Source: Bacteroidales bacterium (GTDB lineage Bacteria; Bacteroidota; Bacteroidia; Bacteroidales; JAAYUG01). From it: a stretch of 51,717 bases of DNA. The stretch spans positions 1 to 51,717 of the forward strand of contig JAAYUG010000138.1 of assembly GCA_012517825.1 (NCBI GenBank). Direction: 5' to 3'. Below, piece by piece: positions 8,888 to 16,798 of the stretch; the first letter of the stretch is position 1, and every line of letters begins with the position of its first letter. The notes under the pieces are model-generated. The model made no database searches. It worked only from the letters and a program-made list of their open reading frames with translations, and was not told where the DNA came from. Made by a program: the position numbers and the translations under genes.

Positions 8888-8971
8888 ATGAAACCCACAT
8901 GTTTTGCAAACACGAACACAGCGGTAATAAAATGCCGAACATGTGGGTTCCATCATACCATTAAAAATTAA
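8888..8971 (+). CDS. Mini-ORF of 27 residues in hairpin element, copy B
   Basis: ATG 8888 to TAA 8969-8971 encodes 27 residues beginning MKPTCFANTNT and containing TCGFHHTIKN, ending 7 nt before the next gene's ATG. Compared with copy A at 7226, codons for M-K-P-T-C-F, N-T-N-T, I-K and T-C-G-F are kept. The only length difference is 6 nt (in frame) and some changes are synonymous (ACA/ACG, TTT/TTC). The first and last parts of the ORF also form the hairpin arms, 12 bp of AACCCACATGTT at 8892-8903 with AACATGTGGGTT at 8938-8949. It may be a translated leader peptide, or only an RNA/DNA structure that happens to be open; sequence alone cannot decide. Confidence 0.45.
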   Translation: MKPTCFANTNTAVIKCRTCGFHHTIKN

Positions 8972-8978
8972 TTTTATT

Positions 8979-11435
8979 ATGATGAAAATCAAAATCTTTG
9001 GAACCCTGATATGTTTACTCATGCTGCCTGGTCTGGTATCAGGGCAATCGGATCAGGTTAGCCGGATCAGCAGTTCGCTTCATCAGTATTATACAAGGTA
9101 TCCGCGGGAAAGTATATGGTTTGTTCCCGCAATGAATGTTACCACCCCGGGTTCAAAGGTGCCTTTTGCGGCTGTCATTAGCAGGGATCCGTTGAATTCT
9201 GCCTCACGCCTCAGCAGGAGCCTTTTTCTTCAACTTTACAATGAAGAAGGGCAGTCTGTTTATTTTGTTCAGGAAAAACTGGAGGAAGATGTCTATGCAG
9301 GAGAGGTGAGGGTTCCCGGAGATATTCCGCCCGGACAGTATGTGCTTTATGCCTATACGAGTTGGATGAAAAACGGGGAACCGGAACATTTGGAAGCTAT
9401 TCCGCTTTATATTACCAGAGAAGCAGAACCGGAATACGAGATTCTGATCAATGCTGCATCACCGGTGGTTTCGCCTGAAATCCCACTGCAGGCTATGATC
9501 AGCCTGGTTGCGTGGAAAGGAGAACTTCCTGCCGGAACGCAGTTTTCCATAGAAATGAGGGTGGATAGGAAGAAAATTTACAGTGGCAAAGTACCAGCCG
9601 ACATAAATAACAAGGCATTGGTTGTTATTTCTGTACCAATGGGCATCCGGGGTGAGGGAAGGCTGGTTGTCAGTACTTCGGTAAAAGGGAAAAAACTGAC
9701 AGCCGAACTGCCTGTTCAGATTACGGAAAATCAGGCCAGTGTCTCATTCTATCCTGAAAGCGGAAGCCTGATTCGGGGTGTTTCCAATAAGGTCAGAGTT
9801 ACCCTTACCCTTGATTCCCTGCCTGTGGGGGATATCAGCGGTGAAATTACCGATAATGCCGGGACATTCTTAAGCTCGGTCCAGCCGGTCGGCCCGGGAA
9901 CAGCTGTGTTCAGTCTTACCCCGAGGGAAGGGAAAAACTATTTCTTTACTTTTAAGACGCCCGACGGACGAAGGAAAACCTTTGCCATTCCTGATTCGCA
10001 TAAGGGAATCCTCCTGCAGTTGCTGGAGAACACGCCGCAAAAAGCACGTTTTGCCTTGTTGAAATCGCCGGGATTTGAATGCGGTAAACTTTTGTTTCTT
10101 CTTGAATCCAACGGCTTTATCTACAGCTTTACCCAGGCAGAACCAGGCCAGGTGATCAGCGTGCCATTGGACGGCATTCCGTCGGGTTTGGCTCGTGTTT
10201 TGGTTTTTGATGAAAACGGACAGGTGGGAGCAGAACGCTGGTTTTATGTCAGAGGAGACGGGCTACGGATTGACACCAGTGCAGAGCTTTCATCCGACAG
10301 AAAATCCATCGAAACACGTTTCAGGACGGTGGAACCTGATGGTAAAACAATTCCTGCTTCCTTGATTTTATCTGTTACCGACAGATCTGCCTGGGCAGGA
10401 CAGCATGTTTTCAGTCAGTTCCATCAGTCCCCTGTTTCTTTGCCCGGACTTACCGGCATTCCGTTGGATGCTGATTCTTCTTCAATGAGTAATGTTGATC
10501 TGTGGCTCTGCGGATATTCACACCCTTTTCTGTCATGGAAATCCATCACAACCCTTCCTGAAGAAAAGCTTCCGTACGAAAGCCAGGATTTTCTGGCCGG
10601 ATATTTACGGGACAAAAATGGAAATGGCCTGGCAGGAACCAGGGTGCAAATGAAAAGTTCCGGAGGCAAAATAACCGAAAAAGTTACCGATGACAAGGGA
10701 TATTTTCGGTTTGAACCATTTGTTCCTGAACAAGGCGGGAAAATTTCGGTATATGCTCCCGAACTGGCCGGAAAAAAACCGTATCAGATTCAATGGGATG
10801 CACCGTTTGATAAAAAACTGAGCCAGGCCGCCAGGGAAACTTTCCGGAAAAATACATTTTCCTCCAGCCGTTTTTATTCTTCCGGAAGAAAGGAATCCCG
10901 GCGAAACAATCAGACTGTGGTTCCCGCCAATGTGTCTTCTGACTTTCCTAAATATCCTCCGGGAATTTCCATTCTGGAAATCATCAAGCAAAAGAAGAAT
11001 TACCAGATTATCAACAATCAGATAGTTTTTATCGGGTCCAGCAATTCCTATTATTCCCAGCAGGGAGCATTGATTGTTATTGACGGAGTTCCTTTCGGAA
11101 CCGATATTTCCATCCTTCAGCAAATTCCGACTGAAGATGTGGAAAATATAAATGTTTCGACCAACGTAAATGACATTCATAAATATACCGGACTGAACAG
11201 CATCGGAATTGTAGAAATTACAACAAGAAAGGGAGTCTCTACGGCACCTGCCGCGAAATCTGAACCCAAACCTTCGGTCTTCTATTACTGGGAACCCTTC
11301 ATTCCGGTAAATGAGGAAACGGTTGTAAAGCAAATCGGCATTCCCGCAGATTGCAGAAATTGCATGCTGATTCTCAATGCGTTTGACACCCGGGGAAGAA
11401 AGGTTGTTCTGGTAAAAAGCCTTCCCGGTAGATAA
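8979..11435 (+). CDS. Large envelope protein with macroglobulin-like domains and a TonB-plug-like C-terminus
   Basis: 818 residues from the ATG at 8979 (a second ATG follows at 8982); both give a signal peptide ending GLVSGQS. The N-terminal two thirds is beta-rich and resembles alpha-2-macroglobulin MG2-type domains (VRVPGDIPPGQYVLYAYTSW, LIRGVSNKVRVTLTLDSLPV). Around residues 530-590 a CarboxypepD_reg-like segment appears (LAGYLRDKNGNGLAGTRV). Near 665-745 there is a plug-like segment (GALIVIDGVPFGTDISIL, IPTEDVENINVS, GIVEITTRKG). No 22-strand barrel follows. Such barrel-less plug proteins are known as an uncharacterised Bacteroidota family. It is last in the sigma/FecR locus and may act with the STN protein, but no function is established. 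Confidence 0.75.
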   Translation: MMKIKIFGTLICLLMLPGLVSGQSDQVSRISSSLHQYYTRYPRESIWFVPAMNVTTPGSKVPFAAVISRDPLNSASRLSRSLFLQLYNEEGQSVYFVQEKLEEDVYAGEVRVPGDIPPGQYVLYAYTSWMKNGEPEHLEAIPLYITREAEPEYEILINAASPVVSPEIPLQAMISLVAWKGELPAGTQFSIEMRVDRKKIYSGKVPADINNKALVVISVPMGIRGEGRLVVSTSVKGKKLTAELPVQITENQASVSFYPESGSLIRGVSNKVRVTLTLDSLPVGDISGEITDNAGTFLSSVQPVGPGTAVFSLTPREGKNYFFTFKTPDGRRKTFAIPDSHKGILLQLLENTPQKARFALLKSPGFECGKLLFLLESNGFIYSFTQAEPGQVISVPLDGIPSGLARVLVFDENGQVGAERWFYVRGDGLRIDTSAELSSDRKSIETRFRTVEPDGKTIPASLILSVTDRSAWAGQHVFSQFHQSPVSLPGLTGIPLDADSSSMSNVDLWLCGYSHPFLSWKSITTLPEEKLPYESQDFLAGYLRDKNGNGLAGTRVQMKSSGGKITEKVTDDKGYFRFEPFVPEQGGKISVYAPELAGKKPYQIQWDAPFDKKLSQAARETFRKNTFSSSRFYSSGRKESRRNNQTVVPANVSSDFPKYPPGISILEIIKQKKNYQIINNQIVFIGSSNSYYSQQGALIVIDGVPFGTDISILQQIPTEDVENINVSTNVNDIHKYTGLNSIGIVEITTRKGVSTAPAAKSEPKPSVFYYWEPFIPVNEETVVKQIGIPADCRNCMLILNAFDTRGRKVVLVKSLPGR

Positions 11436-11554
11436 ACACGGTTAAAATAGACCATGGAAAGGCAAAACTGTTCTGATAATAAGTTAATTAGAGAAAAATA
11501 GTACTTATATGTCTGAAATTTCGATGTGTGCGGCATCAGAGCTTATAAATTTTT

Positions 11555-11562
11555 TATATTTG
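11555..11562 (+). promoter_or_regulatory. Possible -7 box for the NUMOD4 gene
   Basis: TATATTTG matches the Bacteroidota -7 consensus TAnnTTTG, 22 nt before the ATG at 11585. No clear TTG is seen 19-21 nt upstream. Confidence 0.35.
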
Positions 11563-11584
11563 CTGTCGAAAATCCCGGGATTTA

Positions 11585-12160
11585 ATGGCAAAAGGCCGTA
11601 AACTACGAAAAATTGCTGATGAAGTCTGGAAGGAAATTCCTTACGCTGATCGCAGGTATGAAATAAGTAACTACGGTCGGGTGAAAAGTTTTTGTTTCGA
11701 TAAGGAAAAAGGAAGGATACTCAGGCCTGGTGTTATCCGCGGATTTAGAATAGTGAGCATCCGGACAGGAGGGAAGCCCCGTACTTTTCTGATCCATAAG
11801 CTTACAGCCGAAGCGTTTGTTCCGCGGGAATCGGAGGATCAGACGGTGGTGATTCATCTCGACGGTAACAAAGGGAACAATTACTATAAGAACCTGAAGT
11901 GGGTTACCCGCGAAGAAGCCTACAGAAGAATGTTTGAGCGATATCTTGAAGAATACAGGAAATCAAACAAAGTGTTACGGAGGAATGCCAAGTTAAGGCC
12001 GGAAGATGTGAAATTGCTCAAATCGATGCTGCGCAGGGGAATAAAGCAAAAAGTTATCGCAAAGCTTTTTGCTATTTCCGAAATGCAGGTTACCCGTATC
12101 AAACGAAATGAAAACTGGTCGGCCATTGAGCCGGAAGACGAAGAAATCACTCAGGACTGA
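11585..12160 (+). CDS. NUMOD4/HNH-type protein with C-terminal helix-turn-helix
   Basis: 191 residues. It opens with a NUMOD4 motif (VWKEIPYADRRYEISNYGRVKS, residues 14-35) seen in homing-endonuclease-like proteins. An HNH-like core follows at about 75-115, with FLIHKLTAEAFVP and VVIHLDGNKGNNYYKNLKWV. The family usually has a His or Asn just before the conserved His; here that place is Ile (VIH), so cleavage activity is uncertain. The last 60 residues (LRPEDVKLLKSMLRRGIKQK, VIAKLFAISEMQVTRIKR) read as a DNA-binding helix-turn-helix. It stands alone between the FecI/FecR locus and efp, not inside another gene or an intron. It could be a free-standing endonuclease or a DNA-binding regulator. 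Confidence 0.75.
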   Translation: MAKGRKLRKIADEVWKEIPYADRRYEISNYGRVKSFCFDKEKGRILRPGVIRGFRIVSIRTGGKPRTFLIHKLTAEAFVPRESEDQTVVIHLDGNKGNNYYKNLKWVTREEAYRRMFERYLEEYRKSNKVLRRNAKLRPEDVKLLKSMLRRGIKQKVIAKLFAISEMQVTRIKRNENWSAIEPEDEEITQD

Positions 12161-12185
12161 AAAGGTTTAACCCGGAATAAATATC

Positions 12186-12743
12186 TCAGGCCCGTTCAAT
12201 GTATTCGCCGGTGCGGGTATCGACCTTGATTCTATCGCCCACATTGACAAACAGAGGTACTTTGACTTCAGCTCCGTTTTCAAGGGTTGCAGGCTTCAGG
12301 GTACGGGTTGCAGTATCCCCGCGCAGTCCGGGTTCGGTGTATGTAACTTCCAGTTCAACCGTAACCGGAAGTTCGGCATAAATGGGCTCGTCGCCGTCAA
12401 AATATATGGAAACGTTCATCCCTTCCTTCAGAAACTTAAACCCTTCACCAATAGCTTCCTTGCCCAATGTTATCTGTTCAAAGGTTTCATTGTCCATAAA
12501 AACAGCATTGTCTCCGTCAAGATACAGAAACTGATGTTCCTTGAAATGAACCCTGACAATCTCGATTTCATCATCGGGCCTGAACCGCTGCTCAATAAGC
12601 CTGCCGCTTTTAATATTGCGCATTTTCACCTGATAAAAAGCCCGAAGGTTTCCGGGTGTCCTGTGTTCATATTCAAGCACTACGGCAAGTTCACCGTTGT
12701 AACGTACAAAACTTCCTCTCGAAATGTCAGATACTTTATCCAT
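12186..12743 (-). CDS. efp: Translation elongation factor P
   Basis: 185 residues, the usual EF-P length, with the N-terminal KOW-like domain and two OB-fold domains (VTVELEVTYTEPGLRGDTAT and a C-terminal VGDRIKVDTRTGEYIERA). EF-P enters the ribosomal E site and relieves stalling at polyproline. The loop that reaches the peptidyl-transferase centre reads EHRTPGNLRAF. The residue after Pro-Gly, which is the modified Lys34 in E. coli or the modified Arg in other subfamilies, is Asn32. This points to a variant not modified by EpmA or EarP. Neither enzyme gene is seen in the window. Confidence 0.93.
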   Translation of the reverse strand: MDKVSDISRGSFVRYNGELAVVLEYEHRTPGNLRAFYQVKMRNIKSGRLIEQRFRPDDEIEIVRVHFKEHQFLYLDGDNAVFMDNETFEQITLGKEAIGEGFKFLKEGMNVSIYFDGDEPIYAELPVTVELEVTYTEPGLRGDTATRTLKPATLENGAEVKVPLFVNVGDRIKVDTRTGEYIERA

Positions 12744-12758
12744 AAATTAATTTTTGCG

Positions 12759-12766
12759 CAAAACTA
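12759..12766 (-). promoter_or_regulatory. Possible -7 box for efp
   Basis: On the - strand the sequence is TAGTTTTG, matching TAnnTTTG, 15 nt before the efp ATG. A TTTG at 12790-12793 lies 23 nt further upstream, slightly longer spacing than usual. Confidence 0.4.
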
Positions 12767-12866
12767 AAAGTTTTTTTTTCAAATTGATACAAATTCTTCG
12801 GGACTGATTTTGTTTGGCACATTTCCTTGTGATGCGAAACCTTTTTTGGTTTTCCTGATAAAGAAA

Positions 12867-14255
12867 TCAAAACCTCCTGTCCATCAGATAAAACAAAGAT
12901 GCAATTGCCGCACTTCCCAATTGCAATTCTCTTATGTTGACATGATCGGGAGTATCGTAGGCAGAATGGTGATAATCGAAATACCTCTGGCTGTCGGTAA
13001 GCAGTCCGGCCAGAATCCGGGCAGAAGATCGCAATGGTGCCACATCAGTCCCTGAACCGCCTTTTAAGAATGTGTCGGTCCGGTATGGCTCAAAATACGG
13101 TTTTAATTTCTGAAGTATTTCCAGATCCTTTTCATTGCAGTCAAATGTAAAGCCAACGGGCAACAGGCCGCCGCGGTCCGATTCAAGGGCTATCAGATGG
13201 TTTTCCTTTTCCAGGGTTGCAGTCTGGGCATATTTCCTTCCCCCGGTCTGGGTAATTTCTTCATCCATAAACAATACAGCCCGTATGGTATGCTCCGGCC
13301 TGATGCCAAGGGTATGGAATAAGCGGATAACCTCGATGGACTGTATGCATCCTGCTCCGTCATCGTGCGCCCCCGGCGTATTGTACCAGGCGTCAAGATG
13401 CCCTCCGGTAAGCAGGATGCCCTTTGCGGGATTTTTTCCCCTGATTTCACCAATAACATTATATCCGGCAGTGTCGCCCGCCGGCCGGCAGGTGGTTTTG
13501 ATAAAGACCTGCACATCCGGGTTTTGTTTCAGCCAGCAGCTTATACTGTCGGCATCGCGTGTTGCAACAGCAATTGCAGGAATTTTGGCTATTCCTTCCT
13601 GATAGCGCATTTGTCCTGTATGGGGGAAAGTATCACTGGCCAGGGTAAGCGAGCGTACCAGAACGGCAACTGCTCCTAATGCCGCCGCCTTTGATGCGCC
13701 GGAAACACGCTGATCAGCAGCTCGCCCATAGGCGGCAAATGTGTTGATGAGGGTGGGATCCATCGGCCTGTTGTAGAAAACAATACGTCCCGATACCCTT
13801 TCCCTGCCCAGTGCATTCAGTTCATCAAAGGAATGCACCTCAACCACGGAAGCAGTGATACCTTCTGCCGGGGAAGGAACAGAATTTCCCAACGGGAGGG
13901 CGTGCAGGGCAACTTTCCGGTTGCCGTTTAAAACATGTGCTTCTGTTTGTCCGGGTTTCCAGTTGGGTATCAGTACAGGCTGAAGATACACTGTATCAGC
14001 CCCGGCTTCCAGCAGAAATTGCCTGGTTAACTGAACGGCCGTATTTAGCTGCGGAGAACCGCTCAGCCTGCCTGGTGCCTGTCGGCATAAAAGAAGCAGA
14101 TTGTTATAGGCTATGCGGCTTGTCAATGCTTCTGAATAAATGCTGCGGACCACGACTGAATCCCTGTCTGCAGCGTTGACCGTGTTTGAAACGGCCACGC
14201 TAATGCAAAAAATGCCCAAAACCAGGAACTGTAAAGAACTTTTCAGGTTAACCAT
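12867..14255 (-). CDS. Secreted M28-family aminopeptidase/carboxypeptidase with PA domain
   Basis: 462 residues. The start at 14255 (MVNLKSSLQFLVLGIFCISV) gives a signal peptide; the frame stays open to 14318 but that stretch overlaps the promoter. A protease-associated domain occupies about residues 120-260. The metallopeptidase core holds the two-zinc ligands of family M28: His and Asp in LTGGHLDAWY and GAHDDGAG, the Glu pair in FMDEEITQTGG, and a late His in DYHHSAYDTPDHVN. The order resembles plasma glutamate carboxypeptidase (carboxypeptidase Q). It probably trims peptides in the periplasm. Confidence 0.9.
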   Translation of the reverse strand: MVNLKSSLQFLVLGIFCISVAVSNTVNAADRDSVVVRSIYSEALTSRIAYNNLLLLCRQAPGRLSGSPQLNTAVQLTRQFLLEAGADTVYLQPVLIPNWKPGQTEAHVLNGNRKVALHALPLGNSVPSPAEGITASVVEVHSFDELNALGRERVSGRIVFYNRPMDPTLINTFAAYGRAADQRVSGASKAAALGAVAVLVRSLTLASDTFPHTGQMRYQEGIAKIPAIAVATRDADSISCWLKQNPDVQVFIKTTCRPAGDTAGYNVIGEIRGKNPAKGILLTGGHLDAWYNTPGAHDDGAGCIQSIEVIRLFHTLGIRPEHTIRAVLFMDEEITQTGGRKYAQTATLEKENHLIALESDRGGLLPVGFTFDCNEKDLEILQKLKPYFEPYRTDTFLKGGSGTDVAPLRSSARILAGLLTDSQRYFDYHHSAYDTPDHVNIRELQLGSAAIASLFYLMDRRF

Positions 14256-14288
14256 GAGCAGCGGATTACATGATTTTGGTAAATGGTG

Positions 14289-14318
14289 CAAATATATTTT
14301 CTTCCTTACCAAAAACAA
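14289..14318 (-). promoter_or_regulatory. Bacteroidota-type promoter of the M28 peptidase gene
   Basis: On the - strand TTG (14318-14316) is followed after 19 nt by TATATTTG (14296-14289), an exact match to the -33/-7 pattern. The predicted start near 14282 leaves about 27 nt before the ATG at 14255. Confidence 0.6.
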
Positions 14319-14506
14319 GTTTTTTTGTGGGTTTCTTAGAGTGCCGGAAGGGATTTTCCCATTTATCCCTGAGTCGAAAAACGAAGTAAGGAGCCATCCC
14401 CGGGAATAATCGCCTTGTTAATTCAGCAGCAGCGAATAGAGTGAGGTTAATGCTGCTTTACTGCATACCTTTTGAATTTTTCCAATGCAAAGAATGGGTT
14501 AAAATT

Positions 14507-14514
14507 TATCTTTG
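14507..14514 (+). promoter_or_regulatory. Possible -7 box for the MscS-family gene
   Basis: TATCTTTG matches TAnnTTTG and lies 23 nt before the ATG at 14538. It falls inside the region that would be coding if translation began at the upstream TTG (14472), which supports the shorter gene. Confidence 0.4.
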
Positions 14515-14537
14515 CACCAGACAAATTTCTTCGCATT

Positions 14538-15578
14538 ATGGTTATTGATGTTGCCAGTCATCCTGACAGACTAAAAGAGTTGCTCATTTTTCTTTCCATT
14601 GTAGCCGGCGGCGCTTTAATCGGCTGGCTTATCGAACAGATTGTGCTGACAAAGCTTCTGCACCTTACTTCCCGAACAAAATGGAAAGGAGATGACCTGA
14701 TTATTCAGAGCCTGAAAGGCATTCTGCTTCCCCTGTTTGTCCTGCTGGCCATTCATATAGGATTTAATTACGTAACCCTTAAACCCGGCCTGCTGGATGT
14801 GTTGCATAAAACGGTGAAAGTGGGAGCGATCCTTGTGTTTACCATCTATCTCTCCCGCATTGTAACACGCTGGATAGCAGGTGAAACAAAAGACGACAAA
14901 TCGGTTCCTTCCAGTATTGTACTGAACAGCACCCGGATAACGATTATCGCAGTCGGATTTTTAATCGCTCTGCAATCCATCGGCATATCCATAACCCCTT
15001 TGCTGACTGCTCTGGGTGTAGGAGGTTTGGCAGTTGCCCTGGCCCTTCAGCCTACTCTCTCGAATTTTTTTTCCGGACTGCATATTCTCGCAACCAAGAA
15101 GGTCAGGGTAGGCGATTTTATACGCCTCGATTCCGGAATAGAAGGATATGTGATGGACATCTCCTGGAGAAGTACTTTGGTTCGCCAGCTGGCCAACAAC
15201 CTGGTCATTATTCCCAACGCTAAGCTGGCAGAGGCTATTGTGATCAATACCCATCTTCCCGACAGAGAAGTGCCGGTTACGGTTGATATCGGCGTGGCTT
15301 ACGATAGTGACCTTGATCTGGTGGAAAAAATTACCATTGAAACAGCGCGGGAAATATTGAAAACCGTTGAAGGCGGTGTCAGTACCTTTGAACCGGTAGT
15401 ACGGTTCCATACTTTCGGCGAAAGCAGTATCAATTTCACTGCTGTTCTGAGGGTGCAGGAGCATTCCCAGCAGTTCCTGGTTAAACATGCTTTTGTAAAA
15501 CTTCTGCATAAACGATTCAGAGAAGCTGGAATTGAAATTCCTTTCCCCATCAGAACCATTATTACCAAAAAACCATAA
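14538..15578 (+). CDS. MscS-family small-conductance mechanosensitive channel
   Basis: 346 residues from ATG 14538. Four hydrophobic segments are visible (about 14-34, 57-78, 94-112 and 130-150). The Gly/Ala-rich pore helix of MscS follows (TALGVGGLAVALALQPTLSN, about 157-176). The cytoplasmic beta domain begins with KKVRVGDFIRLDSGIEGYV and contains WRSTLVRQLANNLVIIPNAKL; the C-terminal alpha/beta domain ends in GIEIPFPIRTI. These channels open on hypo-osmotic shock in the inner membrane. It is followed 39 nt later by a ferritin-like gene. Confidence 0.93.
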   Translation: MVIDVASHPDRLKELLIFLSIVAGGALIGWLIEQIVLTKLLHLTSRTKWKGDDLIIQSLKGILLPLFVLLAIHIGFNYVTLKPGLLDVLHKTVKVGAILVFTIYLSRIVTRWIAGETKDDKSVPSSIVLNSTRITIIAVGFLIALQSIGISITPLLTALGVGGLAVALALQPTLSNFFSGLHILATKKVRVGDFIRLDSGIEGYVMDISWRSTLVRQLANNLVIIPNAKLAEAIVINTHLPDREVPVTVDIGVAYDSDLDLVEKITIETAREILKTVEGGVSTFEPVVRFHTFGESSINFTAVLRVQEHSQQFLVKHAFVKLLHKRFREAGIEIPFPIRTIITKKP

Positions 15579-15617
15579 AAATAAGTACCTTTATACAAAC
15601 CAATTAAAGAGATATTT

Positions 15618-16130
15618 ATGGGACGACACGCTGTTGAAATTCTGGATCTGGACATCAAAAAACTTCTCGAGATGCTCAATGCGGCACTTTGCGAGGAGTG
15701 GCTTGCCTATTATCAGTACTGGATCGGGGCGAAGCTGATGGAAGGTCCCATGCGGAGTGAGATCGAACCGGAACTCCTTCTCCATGCCACACAGGAGCTC
15801 AATCATGCTGTGCTTGTCGTTGATCGCATCATCCAGCTGGGCGGTACGCCGGTGCTGAATCCAGCTGACTGGCCCAGGTTTGCCCGTTGCGCCTACGATG
15901 CTCCCGTCGATCCTTATGTGGAGGTAATTCTTCAGCAAAACCTGAAAGGTGAACGTTGTGCTATCCAGCGGTACAAGGAGATTGCTGATTTTACCAACGG
16001 AAAGGACCATACCACCCACCAGATGGCGACAACCATTCTGAACGAAGAACTGGAACACGAGCAGGACATTGAGGACTGGCTCACCGATCTGGAGAGGATG
16101 AAAGAGGATATCAAAAAGTTCAGGTTGTAA
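15618..16130 (+). CDS. Ferritin-like (Dps/bacterioferritin-related) protein
   Basis: 170 residues forming an all-helical ferritin-like bundle. The metal ligands of a carboxylate-bridged di-iron site are visible: Glu in LCEEWLAYYQYW (helix 1), E-x2-H in TQELNHAVLV (helix 2), Glu in LKGERCAIQRY (helix 3) and E-x2-H in NEELEHEQDIEDW (helix 4). This is the pattern of Dps-like/DPSL ferritins, which oxidise and store iron and protect against peroxide. A weak -7 box (TACCTTTA, 15586-15593) precedes it. Length fits the family; the exact subfamily is not certain. Confidence 0.85.
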   Translation: MGRHAVEILDLDIKKLLEMLNAALCEEWLAYYQYWIGAKLMEGPMRSEIEPELLLHATQELNHAVLVVDRIIQLGGTPVLNPADWPRFARCAYDAPVDPYVEVILQQNLKGERCAIQRYKEIADFTNGKDHTTHQMATTILNEELEHEQDIEDWLTDLERMKEDIKKFRL

Positions 16131-16150
16131 ACTTCCCCATACAAAAGTTT

Positions 16151-16763
16151 TTAAATTTTTTCCCGCTGCCGGAGGGAACAGGGATTATTGCGGCCGACAG
16201 ACAATTGTTTTTTCTGTTTTGCCATCTTATCCTGCTCGTTGTGTTTAATCCAGGCCATTACATTGGCCGGAGCCTGTTTTTTTGCCAGTTGGTCGGCCAT
16301 GTATTGCATGTACGGATGCACATGCCGGAAGAATATTTTGTATGCAGCACACAATTAATTCAAGCCTTCTTCTCCGTCAGGAGTTTTCTCCCACCTGTGC
16401 TTAGGACACTCGCCATGGCAGGCGAAGCGGTACTCACACTTCAGATAATAACGGGGAAGGGTTGTCAACTTTGCCTTTCCGAATTGCAGTTGTTTTTCAA
16501 AACAACGGTTTTGTATAATTCGATGCCCGCCAGCGAAGGTTCTCCTCCCTGCCAGACAAACGTCACCACGGGTATTTTTTGTGCTTCAATAAATTGTCTT
16601 ATAAATTCTTCAAGGGTGCTGTTGACATTCGCAGGGCCTGCCCTTCATAAAGGGTCCTCTTTTCCAGATAGTAACAATAGGAACACCGCAAATTGCAGGC
16701 CGATCCTGCTGGTTTCGCCATTACATTAAAAGCGAGTCCGCGTGTGGGAAATTGAAAATCCAT
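16151..16763 (-). pseudogene. Remnant of an anaerobic sulfatase-maturating enzyme (radical SAM, SPASM)
   Basis: Read on the - strand from ATG 16763, the sequence begins like an anSME: AKPAGSACNLRCSYCYYLEK with the CxxxCxxC cluster motif. A one-base loss near 16618-16628 then shifts the frame. The next piece continues as EFIRQFIEAQKIPVVTFVW and QGGEPSLAG. At about 16500 it jumps, with a frame change, to the SPASM end (TLPRYYLKCEYRFACHGECP), so roughly half the family's usual 390-410 residues are missing. An in-frame TAA at 16355-16357 breaks the tail (GLN-stop-LCAAYKIFFRHVHPYMQ), which otherwise continues to 16151. Three independent lesions make this a pseudogene. No sulfatase gene is in the window. 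Confidence 0.85.
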
Positions 16764-16798
16764 GTGCCCGGGTATGCTGTGAAGACTGAGGGGTTGTT

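Noticed and set aside
10605-11333. 242-residue ORF on the - strand
   Set aside because: Antisense to the macroglobulin/plug protein and without a recognisable fold.
11585-12160. Mobile intron or intein carrying the NUMOD4/HNH protein
   Set aside because: The gene stands free between intact genes; no split host gene or intron structure was seen around it.
14472-14537. Upstream TTG start for the MscS-family gene
   Set aside because: It would include the probable -7 promoter box at 14507-14514 and adds residues not expected for the family.
16205-16729. 174-residue ORF on the + strand
   Set aside because: It is the antisense of the sulfatase-maturase pseudogene, whose family motifs are on the - strand.
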